Of a stretch of 64,000 bases of DNA, positions 36,193 through 46,239 are shown piece after piece. Under the pieces are notes generated by a model. It did no database searches and was not told the origin of the DNA. It worked only from the letters and a program-made list of their open reading frames with translations. The translations under genes were made by a program, and so were the position numbers. Positions within the stretch are counted from its first letter, which is position 1; every line of letters starts with the position of its first letter. The DNA is from Gluconacetobacter takamatsuzukensis (GTDB lineage Bacteria > Pseudomonadota > Alphaproteobacteria > Acetobacterales > Acetobacteraceae). Location: the NCBI RefSeq assembly GCF_014174275.1, contig NZ_JABEQK010000003.1:358989-422988 (forward strand). The letters are read 5' to 3'.

Positions 36193-39075
36193 TCAGGCCG
36201 CGCCTTCCTCGGCATAGACCGAGATATCAGGGCAGGAGCAGACCAGGTTGCGGTCGCCATAGGCATTGTCCAGCCGGTTGACCGGCGACCAGTATTTCGA
36301 CTCCGGCACCACGTCGCCGGGCAGGCAGCCCAGCCGCCGGTCATAGGCCCGGTCCCAGTCGGGGTCGGTCAGGTCGCGCACCGTATGCGGTGCATGGCGC
36401 AGCGGGCTTTCCTCGGCCGCAATCCGCGCCTGCTCGATCTCGCGGATCTCGTCGCGGATCGCGATCATCGCATCGCAGAACCGGTCCAGCTCCACCCGCC
36501 CCTCGGACTCGGTGGGCTCGATCATGAAGGTCCCCGCCACGGGGAAGCTGACCGTCGGCGCATGGAACCCATGGTCGATCAGGCGCTTGGCGATATCGTC
36601 CACCGTCACCCCGACCGTGTCGCGGATGGGGCGCAGGTCGACGATGCACTCATGCGCCACCCGGCCGTTGGTCCCGCGATACAGGACCGGATAATGGCCG
36701 GACAGGCGGGCCGCGATGTAGTTGGAATTCAGGATCGCGACCTCGGTGGCCCGACGCAGGCCCGCATCGCCCATCAGCATCATGTAGGTCCAGGAAATCG
36801 GCAGCACCGCCGCCGAGCCGAACGGCGCGGCCGAAACCGCGTTCACCCCGCCTTCCTGCGGCACGCCGGGCAGGAAGGGCGCCAGATGCGCCCCCACCCC
36901 GATCGGCCCCATGCCCGGCCCGCCGCCGCCATGCGGAATGCAGAAGGTCTTGTGCAGGTTGAAATGGCTGACATCGGCGCCATAGGCACCGGGCCGCGAC
37001 AGCCCGACCTGCGCGTTCATGTTCGCACCGTCCAGATAGACCTGCCCGCCGGCGGCATGCACCAGGTCGCAGATCTCGACCACCGATTCCTCGAACACGC
37101 CATGGGTCGAGGGATAGGTGATCATGATCGCCGCCAGGCGGCCAGCATTCTGCGCGATCTTCGCCTTCAGGTCGTCGATATCCACATTGCCCTGGTCGTC
37201 GCACGCCACGACCACCACCCGCATGCCGACCATCTGCGCCGAAGCCGGGTTGGTCCCGTGGGCCGAGGCCGGAATCAGGCACACGTCGCGCCCTTCGTCG
37301 CCGCGCGACCGGTGATAGGCACGGATGGCCAGCAGCCCGGCATACTCGCCCTGCGCCCCGGAATTGGGCTGCAACGACACCGCATCATAGCCGCTGATGG
37401 ATTTGAGCATCCGCTCCAGATCGCGGAACAGCTCGGCATAGCCCTGCTGCTGCGCTTCGGGCGCAAAAGGATGAATGTCGCAGAATTCCGGCCATGTGAC
37501 CGGCATCATCTCGACCGTCGCGTTCAGCTTCATCGTGCACGATCCCAGCGGGATCATCGTGCGATCCAGCGCCAGGTCGCGGTCGGACAGGCGGCGCAGA
37601 TAGCGCAGCATGTCGGTCTCCGACCGATGGGCATGGAAGACCGGATGGGTCATGAACCCGCCCTGCCGCAGCAGCGCGCGCGGCAGCAGGCTGTCGGGCG
37701 CCGACAGGCCCTGCTCCATCGCCGCCAGACGCTGCGCGTCGGGGCAGAAGCAGCGCCACACGGCACGCACGATCTCCGGCGTCGTGGTCTCGTCCAGGCT
37801 GATCCCGACCCGATCCTCGTCGATCGCGCGCAGGTTCATCCCGGCATCCTCGGCACGGGCACGCACCAGCACCGACGTGCCACCCGTCGCCACCGTAATC
37901 GTGTCGAAGAACGCATCCGTCTCGACATGGACCGACAGCGCCCGCAGCCCCTCGGCCAGGATCGCCGTCAGCCGATGCACCCGCCGCGCGATCGCCGTCA
38001 GCCCCTCGGGGCCGTGATAGACCGCATACATCGCGGAAATGACCGCCGGCAGCACCTGCGCGGTACAGATGTTCGAGGTCGCCTTCTCGCGCCGGATATG
38101 CTGCTCGCGCGTCTGCAACGCCAGCCGATAGGCCGGCTCGCCCCGGCTGTCGACCGACACCCCGACCAGGCGGCCGGGCATGCTGCGCTTGTAGGCATCG
38201 CGCACCGCCATATAGGCCGCATGCGGGCCGCCGGCACCCATCGGCATGCCGTAGCGCTGCATCGACCCCACCGCGATGTCGGCCCCCAGCGCGCCGGGCG
38301 ATTCCAGCACCGTCAGCGCCAGCGGGTCGGCAGCCATCGCCACCACCGCCTGCGCGGCATGCAGCTTTTCGATCCAGGCGCGCGGATCGCGCACCCGGCC
38401 CGACGAACCGGGATATTGCAACAGCGCGCCGAAGACCGCACCCGGCTCCAGGTCACGCTCCGGGTCGCCGACCACGATCCGCCAGCCCATCGGCTCGGCA
38501 CGCGTGCGCAGCACCGCCAGCGTCTGCGGATGGCAATCCGCATCGACGAAGAACCCGTCGGCCTTCGACTTCGCCACCCGGCGCGCCAGCGCCATCGCCT
38601 CGGCGGCCGCAGTCGCCTCGTCCAGCAGCGAGGCATTGGCGACATCCAGCCCGGTCAGGTCGCGGACCATGGTCTGGAAGTTCAGCAGCGCCTCCAGCCG
38701 ACCCTGGCTGATTTCCGGCTGATAGGGGGTATAGGCCGTGTACCAGGCAGGGTTTTCCAGCACGTTGCGCTGGATGACGCCCGGCAGCACCGTGCCGTAA
38801 TAGCCTTGCCCGATCAGGGAGACCATCACCCGGTTGCGCCCGGCGATGGTCCGCAGCCGCGCCAGCGCCTCGGGTTCGGACAGGCCGGCCCCCAGCCCCA
38901 TCTCGCCGCGCAGGCGGATGGAAGACGGCACCGTCTGTTCCATCAGTTCGTCGAGCGAGCCCGCGCCCACGACCTCCAGCATGGCGGCGACATCCCGCGC
39001 CCCCGGCCCGACATGGCGGGCGCAGAAGGCGTCGGCGGCGGGCTGGGTGCCCTGCCAGAGGGTAGTGGAGGTCAC
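36193..39075 (-). CDS. gcvP: Glycine dehydrogenase (decarboxylating), P-protein
   Basis: 960-aa PLP enzyme that decarboxylates glycine and passes the aminomethyl group to lipoyl-GcvH. Full-length fused alpha and beta halves: [20 protein letters not shown] and [20 protein letters not shown] in the N-half; PLP lysine in [20 protein letters not shown] in the C-half; SVSWTYMM-like [11 protein letters not shown] near the end. The start is GTG at 39075, where family sequence begins. Last gene of gcvT-gcvH-gcvP, 125 bases after gcvH. Confidence 0.97.
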   Translation of the reverse strand: MTSTTLWQGTQPAADAFCARHVGPGARDVAAMLEVVGAGSLDELMEQTVPSSIRLRGEMGLGAGLSEPEALARLRTIAGRNRVMVSLIGQGYYGTVLPGVIQRNVLENPAWYTAYTPYQPEISQGRLEALLNFQTMVRDLTGLDVANASLLDEATAAAEAMALARRVAKSKADGFFVDADCHPQTLAVLRTRAEPMGWRIVVGDPERDLEPGAVFGALLQYPGSSGRVRDPRAWIEKLHAAQAVVAMAADPLALTVLESPGALGADIAVGSMQRYGMPMGAGGPHAAYMAVRDAYKRSMPGRLVGVSVDSRGEPAYRLALQTREQHIRREKATSNICTAQVLPAVISAMYAVYHGPEGLTAIARRVHRLTAILAEGLRALSVHVETDAFFDTITVATGGTSVLVRARAEDAGMNLRAIDEDRVGISLDETTTPEIVRAVWRCFCPDAQRLAAMEQGLSAPDSLLPRALLRQGGFMTHPVFHAHRSETDMLRYLRRLSDRDLALDRTMIPLGSCTMKLNATVEMMPVTWPEFCDIHPFAPEAQQQGYAELFRDLERMLKSISGYDAVSLQPNSGAQGEYAGLLAIRAYHRSRGDEGRDVCLIPASAHGTNPASAQMVGMRVVVVACDDQGNVDIDDLKAKIAQNAGRLAAIMITYPSTHGVFEESVVEICDLVHAAGGQVYLDGANMNAQVGLSRPGAYGADVSHFNLHKTFCIPHGGGGPGMGPIGVGAHLAPFLPGVPQEGGVNAVSAAPFGSAAVLPISWTYMMLMGDAGLRRATEVAILNSNYIAARLSGHYPVLYRGTNGRVAHECIVDLRPIRDTVGVTVDDIAKRLIDHGFHAPTVSFPVAGTFMIEPTESEGRVELDRFCDAMIAIRDEIREIEQARIAAEESPLRHAPHTVRDLTDPDWDRAYDRRLGCLPGDVVPESKYWSPVNRLDNAYGDRNLVCSCPDISVYAEEGAA

Positions 39076-39200
39076 GATCGGTATTCTCCGCGACAGGAAC
39101 AGAAACGGCGTTGAAAGACTGTTTCAGGATCCGGCCCGCCGGGCGGGCACGCGCAGCGCACGAACGCGCGCCGGCAGGCCGGTCCGTCAGGCGGCCAGGA

Positions 39201-39566
39201 TCAGGCGATCAGGGCAGCGTAGGCATCGGCATCCAGCAGCCCGGCAAGCTGGCCGGCATCGGCGATGCGCAGCTTCAGGATCCAGCCCTCGGCTTCCGGA
39301 TCGCGATTGACCAGCGACGGATCGTCCGACAGCGCCGCGTTGAAGCCCACGACGGTGCCCGACACGGGCGCATAGATGTCCGACGCGGCCTTGACCGATT
39401 CCACCACGGCGGCGCTGTCGCCCTGTGCGACCTCGGTACCCTCGTCCTTCGCCTCGACGAATACCAGCTCGCCCAGCTCCTCGGCGGCATGCGCGGTGAT
39501 GCCGACAACCGCGACATCACCCTCGACGCGCAGCCACTCATGTTCCTTCGTGTAATAGACAGTCAT
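39201..39566 (-). CDS. gcvH: Glycine cleavage system H protein
   Basis: 121-aa lipoyl carrier. KEHEWLRVEGDVAVVGITAH at the start, and the lipoylation site VVESVKAASDIYAPVSG with Lys59. The ATG at 39566 begins the family sequence (MTVYYTKEHEW); six extra codons upstream are open but not conserved. It lies 36 bases after gcvT. Confidence 0.97.
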   Translation of the reverse strand: MTVYYTKEHEWLRVEGDVAVVGITAHAAEELGELVFVEAKDEGTEVAQGDSAAVVESVKAASDIYAPVSGTVVGFNAALSDDPSLVNRDPEAEGWILKLRIADAGQLAGLLDADAYAALIA

Positions 39567-39602
39567 GTTCCGATCTCCACCCAACAGGTCAGCGTATGAA
39601 AT

Positions 39603-40736
39603 TCAACGTTTGAAACCGGGCGCCACGAAGGGCAGCGCCGCCACGGCGGCAGGCAGGTAGCGCCCCCGCAATTCGGCGAACAGGGGCGTGCCCGTCGCCG
39701 CGAATGCCGTCTCGACATAGCCCATGCCCACGGGGGCGCCGAAGGTCGGGCCGAACGCGCCCGACGTCACATGCCCGACCGGCTGCGTGCCCGCCTCGTC
39801 GGCGAACAGCCGCGCGCCGCCGCGCACCGGCGCCCGGCCCTCGACCGCAATGCCGACGCGCCGCCGGCTCACGCCGCCCTCGATCTGCCCCAGGATGATG
39901 TCGGCACCGGGAAAGCCCCCTGCCCGCGCCCCACCGGTGCGGCGGCTTTTCTGGATCGACCATTCCAGCGCGCCCTCGACCGGCGTCGTCCCGCGGTCGA
40001 TATCCGATCCGTACAGGCACAGCCCGGCTTCCAGCCGCAGGCTGTCGCGCGCGCCCAGGCCCGCCGGCGCCACCTCGGGCTCGGCCAGCAGCGCCTCGGC
40101 CACCCGCACGGCGCCATCGGCCGCCATGCCCAGCTCGAACCCGTCCTCGCCGGTATAGCCCGACCGCGAGGCCAGGCAGGGCACCCCCGCCACCGCGAAT
40201 TCCGCCACGTCCATGAAGCGCATGTCCGCCGAAGCCGGCGCCAGGCGCGCCATCACCGCGCCTGCCTGCGGCCCCTGAATGGCGATCAGCGCCCGGTCCG
40301 GCAGCGCCTCGACAATGCATTCGTCATGCAGGGCGGCGGCGATATGCGCCAGGTCCGCCTCCTTGCAGGCGGCGTTGACCACCAGGACCAGCGTATCGCC
40401 CAGGCGCGAGACCATCAGGTCGTCAAGGATGCCGCCATTGCCGTCGGTCAGCTGCGTGTAACGCTGGCGCCCGGTCTTCAGCGACAGGATGTCGGCCGGC
40501 ACCAGCCGCTCCAGCGCCAGCGCCGCATCCTCGACCCGGCCCGAGCGCGCATGCAGATGCGCCTGCCCCATATGGGACACGTCGAACAGCCCGGCGGCGG
40601 TGCGCGTATGCTGGTGCTCGGCCATCACGCCGGCCCGATACTGGACCGGCATCTCATAGCCCGCGAACGGGACCATGCGCCCGCCCAGCGACAGATGCAG
40701 GTCGTAAAGCGGCGTGCGCTGAAGCGAATCGCTCAT
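39603..40736 (-). CDS. gcvT: Glycine cleavage T protein (aminomethyltransferase)
   Basis: 377 aa; transfers the methylene group from GcvH to tetrahydrofolate. PLYDLHLSLGGRMVPFAGYE, LFDVSHMGQAHLHA, SRSGYTGEDGFELG (folate site region), and ARDSLRLEAGLCLYGSDID are the family blocks. The ATG at 40736 has GGAGGG four bases upstream and overlaps the TGA of a 25-codon upstream ORF (ATGA). First enzyme gene of the riboswitch-controlled gcvTHP transcript. Confidence 0.96.
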   Translation of the reverse strand: MSDSLQRTPLYDLHLSLGGRMVPFAGYEMPVQYRAGVMAEHQHTRTAAGLFDVSHMGQAHLHARSGRVEDAALALERLVPADILSLKTGRQRYTQLTDGNGGILDDLMVSRLGDTLVLVVNAACKEADLAHIAAALHDECIVEALPDRALIAIQGPQAGAVMARLAPASADMRFMDVAEFAVAGVPCLASRSGYTGEDGFELGMAADGAVRVAEALLAEPEVAPAGLGARDSLRLEAGLCLYGSDIDRGTTPVEGALEWSIQKSRRTGGARAGGFPGADIILGQIEGGVSRRRVGIAVEGRAPVRGGARLFADEAGTQPVGHVTSGAFGPTFGAPVGMGYVETAFAATGTPLFAELRGRYLPAAVAALPFVAPGFKR

Positions 40737-40810
40737 GCCGCCCTCCGGGCGCCGGCGGCGCCACACACGAGGGCACAGGAGAAAATGAGGAAAGATGGGC
40801 AACGTGACAT
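40733..40810 (-). CDS. 25-aa upstream ORF between glycine riboswitch and gcvT
   Basis: ATG at 40810 with a perfect AGGAGG (40824-40819) eight bases upstream. It encodes a short hydrophobic peptide beginning MSRCPSFLIFSCALVC, and its TGA (40735-40733) overlaps the gcvT ATG. The reading frame is complete and well placed for translational coupling. No known peptide family. It could be a leader peptide, a real small membrane peptide, or a fortuitous ORF in the riboswitch expression platform. Confidence 0.5.
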   Translation of the reverse strand: MSRCPSFLIFSCALVCGAAGARRAA

Positions 40811-40847
40811 GAACAGAGCCTCCTGAATCCACAACCGGATCCGAATG

Positions 40848-40996
40848 CCCCTTCTGTCGGTTTGCCTGAGATCGCTATCCCGTCGGCGGACGCTCGAGGC
40901 GCCTCTCTCCAGAAGTCGAAGCCGGGCGGTCCTTTGGCCTGAGAGTTTCCGGGGCGGTTGCTCCTTCGGCGCCGGCTCTCGCCAGTCTCTCCCGCG
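40848..40996 (-). ncRNA. Tandem glycine riboswitch
   Basis: On the gcv strand two aptamers follow each other. Aptamer 1: GCGGGAGAG..., then GCCGAAGGAGCAA and CTCAGGCCAAAGGACCG. Aptamer 2: P1 strand CTTCTG then GAGAG, followed by CCGACGGGATAGCGA, CTCAGGCAAACCGA and the P1 closing strand CAGAAG. These are the conserved glycine-riboswitch cores with a short linker. It lies about 110 bases upstream of gcvT. In proteobacteria glycine binding usually turns gcv expression on. No T-run terminator follows, so control is probably at translation initiation. Confidence 0.9.
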
Positions 40997-41129
40997 TCAG
41001 CGGCTCGATGATTCGCACATGTTGCGCAATCAAGTCAATCGTCCACGCGCCGTCTCCGGGGCTGGATCGACCGCCCGCCACGCCCTACCCTCGGCGACGG
41101 GACAGAATGCGAAAAGGAGCCACGCGACC

Positions 41130-41435
41130 ATGGACGCCACGCCATTGACCGTCATCGCGGAATTCACGACAACCGACGAAAACCGCACGAAATTTCTGGA
41201 ATTCTGCGCCCACGATGCCAGGCATTCGGTGGCGGACGAGGCCGGATGCCACGCCTTCGACGTCCTGCTCCCCGACGGCGAGCCGAACGGCGTCATCCTG
41301 CACGAGGTCTATACCGACCGCGCGGCATTCGACACCCATCTCACGACCCCGCATTACAAGGTCTTCGCCGACGCGGTGCGCGACCTGGGCATCCAGACGG
41401 TCGCGGTGCGCTTCCTGGCCACCCACCCCGCCTGA
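41130..41435 (+). CDS. Antibiotic biosynthesis monooxygenase (ABM/YgiN-like) domain protein
   Basis: 101-aa ferredoxin-like fold protein. The start TVIAEFTTTDENRTKFLEFC, the centre EAGCHAFDVLLPDGEPNGVI and HEVYTDRAAFDTHLTTPHYK are the ABM pattern of putative quinol monooxygenases. Cofactor-independent oxygenase or a detoxifying role is family knowledge; the substrate is unknown. AAGGAG is ten bases before the ATG. Divergent from the gcv riboswitch and convergent with speE. Confidence 0.82.
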   Translation: MDATPLTVIAEFTTTDENRTKFLEFCAHDARHSVADEAGCHAFDVLLPDGEPNGVILHEVYTDRAAFDTHLTTPHYKVFADAVRDLGIQTVAVRFLATHPA

Positions 41436-41476
41436 ACGATGCCGGCGCGGGGGAGCATGCCCCCGCGCCGAACAGC

Positions 41477-42346
41477 CTACTTCGCCGCCGGCAGATGCCT
41501 GGCGATATAGGGCGGCAGGTTGAACGCCCCGGCATGGATCTCCGGCGTCCAGTAGCCGGTGGTGCCCAGAATGCCGGCCTGCTCGGCCCGCGCGCGGATC
41601 GTCCCGACCGGATGCAGGGCCGGATTGGTCCCCTTGGCCGCGACGCCCAGCGTCATGAACCCGCCGACATAGGTCGGCACGGCCGCCACATAGGCCGAGA
41701 CATGCGGGAAGAACTGCGCCCGGCGCAGGCTGGTCTCGCGCAGCTCGTCGGCCTGCATGAAGGGCACGCCGCACTGGTTCACGATAATGCCGTTGGGCGT
41801 CAGGATACGGGCGCAATGCTCGTAGAACGCATCGGTGAACAGCACCTCGCCCACCCCGATCGGATCGGTGCTGTCGACGATGATGACATCGACCGAACCG
41901 CTTTCCGCCCGGGCGACATAATCGATCCCGTCGCCCACGATCACCTCGGCGCGCGGGTCGGTCCAGGCATCGCCGGCAATCCCGGGCAGGAACTGCTTGG
42001 ACAGTTCGATCACCGCCCCGTCGATCTCCACCATCACGGCACGCTCGACATTGCGATGCTGCAACACCCGGCGCAGCACGCCGCCATCGCCGGCCCCGAT
42101 GATCAGGACGCTCTTCGCATCGCCATGGGCCAGCATCGGCACATGCGTCAGCATTTCCTGGTAGACGAACTCGTCGCCCTCGGTGATCTGGATCACACCA
42201 TCGAGCACGAGCACGCGACCATGCGTCTCGCTTTCGAAAACAACGATATCCTGGAAGGCACTCTTGGTACGGGCCAGTTCCTTGCGAACACGGAAACGCT
42301 GCTGCCAGCCGTCATAGAGTGTTTCGCCGATCCATGCGTCGGTCAT
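41477..42346 (-). CDS. speE: Spermidine synthase (polyamine aminopropyltransferase)
   Basis: 289 aa; transfers aminopropyl from decarboxylated SAM to putrescine. TKSAFQDIVVFESETHGRVL, LDGVIQITEGDEFVYQEMLT, the dcSAM site LIIGAGDGGVLRRVLQH and IIVDSTDPIGVGEVLFTDAF are complete. GGGGAG precedes the ATG. A strong intrinsic terminator stands 35 bases upstream, between speD and speE. Confidence 0.96.
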   Translation of the reverse strand: MTDAWIGETLYDGWQQRFRVRKELARTKSAFQDIVVFESETHGRVLVLDGVIQITEGDEFVYQEMLTHVPMLAHGDAKSVLIIGAGDGGVLRRVLQHRNVERAVMVEIDGAVIELSKQFLPGIAGDAWTDPRAEVIVGDGIDYVARAESGSVDVIIVDSTDPIGVGEVLFTDAFYEHCARILTPNGIIVNQCGVPFMQADELRETSLRRAQFFPHVSAYVAAVPTYVGGFMTLGVAAKGTNPALHPVGTIRARAEQAGILGTTGYWTPEIHAGAFNLPPYIARHLPAAK

Positions 42347-42380
42347 TGCCTGTGTCTCCCCGGCACGAAAATGGACACAT

Positions 42381-42405
42381 AAAAAAAGGCCGGACGAATC
42401 CGGCC
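42381..42405 (-). terminator. Intrinsic terminator between speD and speE
   Basis: On the spe strand GGCCGGA-TTCG-TCCGGCC (42405-42388, stable UUCG tetraloop) is followed by seven T (42387-42381). It terminates or attenuates transcription coming from speD just before speE. Confidence 0.85.
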
Positions 42406-42473
42406 CTCAAACGCCGCGCGGCATGATGCCGCACAGGACGGACGGGTGCCGGGCCATGCCGGCACCCTCGCCA

Positions 42474-42935
42474 TCAGGCGACCCGGCCGCGACGCTGCTC
42501 GTCCACGACCACCCGGCCCGCCTGGAACAGGCGCTGCATCACCGGGATCGCCAGGTGCGGATCGCACGCGCCGCACATGAAGATGTCGACGGCGGCAAAA
42601 TTCCGCTCGGGCCAGGTGTGGATCGAGATATGGCTCTCGGCCAGCACCACCACGCCCGACACGCCGCCATTGGGCGTGAAGTGATGGAAATGGCTGTGCA
42701 GGATCGTCGCCCCGGCCGTCACCGCCGCTTCGCACAGCGTACGGTCGATCTGTGCCGGATCGTCCAGATTCCGGGCCTCCCAGAGGTCGACAAGAAGATG
42801 CGTCCCCGCAAACTTCATCCCGTCCCGCTCGACGAAATAATCCTTCCGATCCTCGTCAGACGAAGACGGAGCTGCAGACATCTGGATATTGCTCGGGAGT
42901 TCCGAGACCATCCCCAGCTGAGCAAGTGCGTTCAT
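42474..42935 (-). CDS. speD: S-adenosylmethionine decarboxylase proenzyme
   Basis: 153-aa pyruvoyl enzyme that makes decarboxylated SAM for SpeE. The self-cleavage site is AESHISIHTWPE, with Ser101 becoming the pyruvoyl group. GTHLLVDLWEARNLDD, HSHFHHFTPNGGVSGV and FMCGACDP (catalytic Cys) are present: prokaryotic class 1 type. An N-terminal extension of about 25 residues precedes the conserved part. ATG 42935 with GGGGG six bases upstream is chosen over GTG 42938. Confidence 0.94.
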   Translation of the reverse strand: MNALAQLGMVSELPSNIQMSAAPSSSDEDRKDYFVERDGMKFAGTHLLVDLWEARNLDDPAQIDRTLCEAAVTAGATILHSHFHHFTPNGGVSGVVVLAESHISIHTWPERNFAAVDIFMCGACDPHLAIPVMQRLFQAGRVVVDEQRRGRVA

Positions 42936-42976
42936 CACGTACCCCCAAACCAGTAGACAGCCTGTTGGGCGGGATC

Positions 42977-42997
42977 GCCCCCTTGGGCCAAGGGGGC
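42977..42997. promoter_or_regulatory. Palindrome in the speD leader
   Basis: GCCCCCTTGG-G-CCAAGGGGGC, ten-base arms around one base, located 42 bases upstream of speD. Just upstream on the speD strand, CTTGCG-N17-TTATCA is a plausible promoter, so the palindrome would lie in the 5' leader as a stable hairpin or at an operator position. Confidence 0.45.
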
Positions 42998-43095
42998 CGC
43001 TGATAAGACCTTCACCCTGTCAACGCAAGCGTTTTTGCCCCCCGGACACGTTTTTTCTTGCCTCTTTCACACAAGCTTCTTCCAGGGGGGAAATT

Positions 43096-46050
43096 TCAGC
43101 CTTTCGCGCGCCGTTTCCGCCCCTTCGACGGCTCGGCCGCGGGCGGGGCCACAGGCCGGGTCAGAAGCGGGGCCAGGAACCGCCCGGTATGGCTTTCGGC
43201 ACAGGCCGCGATGTCCTCCGGCGTCCCCTCGGCGACAATCCGCCCGCCGCCGTCGCCTCCCTCCGGCCCCATGTCCAGCACCCAGTCCGCCGTCTTGATG
43301 ACGTCCAGATTATGCTCGATCACCAGCACCGTGTTCCCCTGGTCCACCAGGGCATGCAGCACGTCCAGCAGCTTGCGCACGTCTTCGGCGTGCAGCCCGG
43401 TCGTCGGCTCGTCCAGGATATACAAGGTGCGGCCGGTCGCCCGGCGCGCCAGTTCCTTGGACAGCTTCACCCGCTGCGCCTCGCCGCCCGAAAGCGTGGT
43501 CGCCTGCTGGCCCAGCGCGACATAGCCCAGCCCGACCTGCTGCAATATGGCCAGCCGGTCGCGGATGCGCGGCACGGCGGAGAAATACGGCAGCGCCTCG
43601 TCCACCGTCATCGCCAGCACGTCGGCAATCGACTTGCCGCGAAACTTCACGTCCAGCGTCTCGCGGTTGTAGCGCGCGCCCTTGCAGGTATCGCAGGTCA
43701 CGAACACGTCGGGCAGGAAGTGCATCTCGATCTTCAGCACCCCGTCGCCCTGGCAGGCCTCGCACCGGCCGCCCTTGACGTTGAACGAGAACCGGCCGGG
43801 CTTGTAGCCCCGCGCCTTGCTCTCCGGCAGCTCGGCGAACCAGTCGCGGATCGGCGCGAACAGGTCGGTATAGGTGGCGGGGTTGGATCGCGGCGTGCGC
43901 CCGATGGGCGACTGGTCGATGTCGATGATCTTGTCCAGCAGCTCCAGCCCGGCAATTCGGCGATAGGGCGCCGGGTTCTGCCCCGATCCCATCAATTGCC
44001 GCGACAGCGCCTTGTACAGCGTGTCGATCACCAGCGTCGACTTGCCCCCGCCCGATACCCCCGTCACGCAGGTAAAGGTGCCCAGCGGAAAGCGCGCGGT
44101 CACGTCATGCAGGTTGTTGCCGCTGGCTCCTTCCAGCACCAGCATCCGCTTCGGGTCCACCGGCCGGCGCTTCGCCGGCACCTCGATCCGCCTGCGCCCG
44201 GACAGGTAATCGCCGGTCAGGCTGGCCGGGTTGGCCGCCACCTGCGCCGGCGTGCCGATGGCCACGACATGCCCGCCATTGACGCCCGCCCCCGGCCCCA
44301 TGTCGATCAGCCAGTCGGCGGAGCGGATCGCATCCTCGTCATGCTCCACGACGATCAGCGTGTTCCCCAGCCGCTTCAGCCGCTGCAACGTCCCCAGCAG
44401 CCGCTCGTTGTCGCGCTGGTGCAGCCCGATCGAGGGCTCGTCCAGCACATACAGCACGCCCGTCAGCCCCGACCCGATCTGGCTGGCCAGCCGTATCCGC
44501 TGGCTCTCCCCCCCCGACAGGGTGGCCGACCCGCGCGACAGCGTCAGGTAATCCAGCCCCACATCGTCCAGAAAGCGCAGTCGGTCCATGATCTCGCGCA
44601 GGATGCGGCGCGCGATCTCGGCGCGCTGCGGCGTCAGCGTCGCCTCCACGGTGCCGAACCAGTCCAGCGCCCGCCGGATCGGCAGGTCCGATGCCTGGGC
44701 GATGGTGCGGTCCGCCACCCGTACCGACAGCGCCTCCGGCCGCAGCCGCGCGCCATGGCACACATGGCACGGCTTCTCGGACTGGTAGCGCGACAGTTCC
44801 TCGCGCACCCACACGCTGTCGGTCTCGGCCACCCGGCGGCGCAGATTGGCCACCACACCCTCGAACCGCTTGGTCAGGCTGTAGCTCTTGCGCCCGTCGC
44901 GGTACTGGAACGTCACCTCGTCCTCACCGCCCTCCATGATCACGCCGCGCACGCCGGCCGGCAGGTCGCGCCACGGCGTGTCCATTTTCACGCCGTAATG
45001 GGCCGCCAGGCTCTCCAGCGTCTGCTGGTAATAGGGGCTCTGCGCATTGCGCCAGGGCGCGATGGCCCCCGCCGCCAGCGACAGCGATTCGTCGGGCACG
45101 ATCAGATGCGGGTCGAAGAAGGTCTCGGTCCCGATCCCGTCGCAGGCCGGGCAAGCCCCCTGCGGCGCGTTGAACGAGAACAGCCGGGGCTCGATCTCCT
45201 CCAGCGTAAACCCGCTGACCGGGCAGGCGAAGCGCGAGGAAAACACGACATGCGGCGGCGTCTCCCCCCCGTCGCGCACCACTTCCTCGGCATAGACCAG
45301 CCCGTCCGACAGGCCCAGGGCGGTCTCGAAACTGTCGGCCAGGCGCGATTCCACCCCCGGCCGCACCACCACCCGGTCCACTACCGCCTCGACCGTGTGG
45401 CGCAGCTTGCGGTTCAGGTCCGGCACATCGGCGATCTCGTACAGTTCGCCGTCCACCTTCACCCGGGCAAAGCCCTTGCGCTGCAATTCCGCCAGTTCCT
45501 TGCGGCACTCGCCCTTGCGGTCGCGCACCACGGGCGCCAGCAGCATCAGCCGGGTGCCCTCGGGCATCGCCATCACCCGGTCGACCATCTGGCTGACGGT
45601 CTGCGCCTCGATCGGCAGGCCGGTGGCCGGCGAATAGGGCACGCCCGCCCGCGCCCACAGCAGGCGCATATAATCATGGATCTCGGTAATGGTGCCGACG
45701 GTCGAGCGCGGATTCTTCGACGTCGTCTTCTGCTCGATCGAAATCGCGGGCGACAGGCCCTCGATCGAATCCACGTCGGGCTTGCCCATCAGTTCCAGGA
45801 ACTGCCGCGCATAGGCCGACAGGCTCTCGACATAGCGCCGCTGCCCCTCGGCATAGATGGTATCGAACGCCAGCGACGATTTGCCCGAGCCCGAAAGCCC
45901 CGTCACCACCGTCAGCGCGTCGCGGGGGATCTCGACATCGACGTTCTTCAGGTTGTGCGCCCGCGCGCCGCGCACCCGGATCGCCGGCGCCCCGCGCATC
46001 GGCGTCGATTCTGTCGGCTCGGCCGCGACCGGCCCGGATCGATTCGCCAT
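43096..46050 (-). CDS. uvrA: UvrABC system protein A
   Basis: 984-aa damage-recognition ATPase. First Walker [21 protein letters not shown], signature [16 protein letters not shown], second Walker [12 protein letters not shown], second signature [11 protein letters not shown]. The C-terminal zinc finger is a full CxxC-x20-CxxC (CEACQG...CDTCKG). The first zinc-binding pair in the N-half reads CPVSG/CPACDG, with one Cys replaced by Ser, a variation I associate with alphaproteobacteria. ATG 46050 (MANRSGPV) is chosen; an open extension to 46134 crosses the LexA box and is unlikely. Confidence 0.97.
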   Translation of the reverse strand: MANRSGPVAAEPTESTPMRGAPAIRVRGARAHNLKNVDVEIPRDALTVVTGLSGSGKSSLAFDTIYAEGQRRYVESLSAYARQFLELMGKPDVDSIEGLSPAISIEQKTTSKNPRSTVGTITEIHDYMRLLWARAGVPYSPATGLPIEAQTVSQMVDRVMAMPEGTRLMLLAPVVRDRKGECRKELAELQRKGFARVKVDGELYEIADVPDLNRKLRHTVEAVVDRVVVRPGVESRLADSFETALGLSDGLVYAEEVVRDGGETPPHVVFSSRFACPVSGFTLEEIEPRLFSFNAPQGACPACDGIGTETFFDPHLIVPDESLSLAAGAIAPWRNAQSPYYQQTLESLAAHYGVKMDTPWRDLPAGVRGVIMEGGEDEVTFQYRDGRKSYSLTKRFEGVVANLRRRVAETDSVWVREELSRYQSEKPCHVCHGARLRPEALSVRVADRTIAQASDLPIRRALDWFGTVEATLTPQRAEIARRILREIMDRLRFLDDVGLDYLTLSRGSATLSGGESQRIRLASQIGSGLTGVLYVLDEPSIGLHQRDNERLLGTLQRLKRLGNTLIVVEHDEDAIRSADWLIDMGPGAGVNGGHVVAIGTPAQVAANPASLTGDYLSGRRRIEVPAKRRPVDPKRMLVLEGASGNNLHDVTARFPLGTFTCVTGVSGGGKSTLVIDTLYKALSRQLMGSGQNPAPYRRIAGLELLDKIIDIDQSPIGRTPRSNPATYTDLFAPIRDWFAELPESKARGYKPGRFSFNVKGGRCEACQGDGVLKIEMHFLPDVFVTCDTCKGARYNRETLDVKFRGKSIADVLAMTVDEALPYFSAVPRIRDRLAILQQVGLGYVALGQQATTLSGGEAQRVKLSKELARRATGRTLYILDEPTTGLHAEDVRKLLDVLHALVDQGNTVLVIEHNLDVIKTADWVLDMGPEGGDGGGRIVAEGTPEDIAACAESHTGRFLAPLLTRPVAPPAAEPSKGRKRRAKG

Positions 46051-46094
46051 GATGTCCGCTCTCCGTTCTGCTCCGGCGCCCGCCGGGCCGGGTC

Positions 46095-46109
46095 GTTCAT
46101 ACTCTGTTC
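46095..46109 (+). promoter_or_regulatory. LexA (SOS) box between uvrA and ssb
   Basis: GTTC-ATACTCT-GTTC, an exact match to the alphaproteobacterial LexA operator GTTC-N7-GTTC. It is 45 bases upstream of uvrA and 226 bases upstream of ssb, so SOS control of uvrA is expected and of ssb possible. Confidence 0.8.
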
Positions 46110-46239
46110 TGCCGGGTTCCGGCGCCGCCGCCAAGATCCGCCCGCCGGAAAATCCCGCGCCGCGACACCGCCGCCCGCACGGGCGCCCTACATGCCGGTA
46201 TCATCCGCCGGCCATCTGGGTTAGGATCGCGGCTGAGTC

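Noticed and set aside
36385..39114. Long open frame antisense to gcvP
   Set aside because: Same GC-shadow effect; the translation is low-complexity Arg/His/Gln and gcvP is complete on the other strand.
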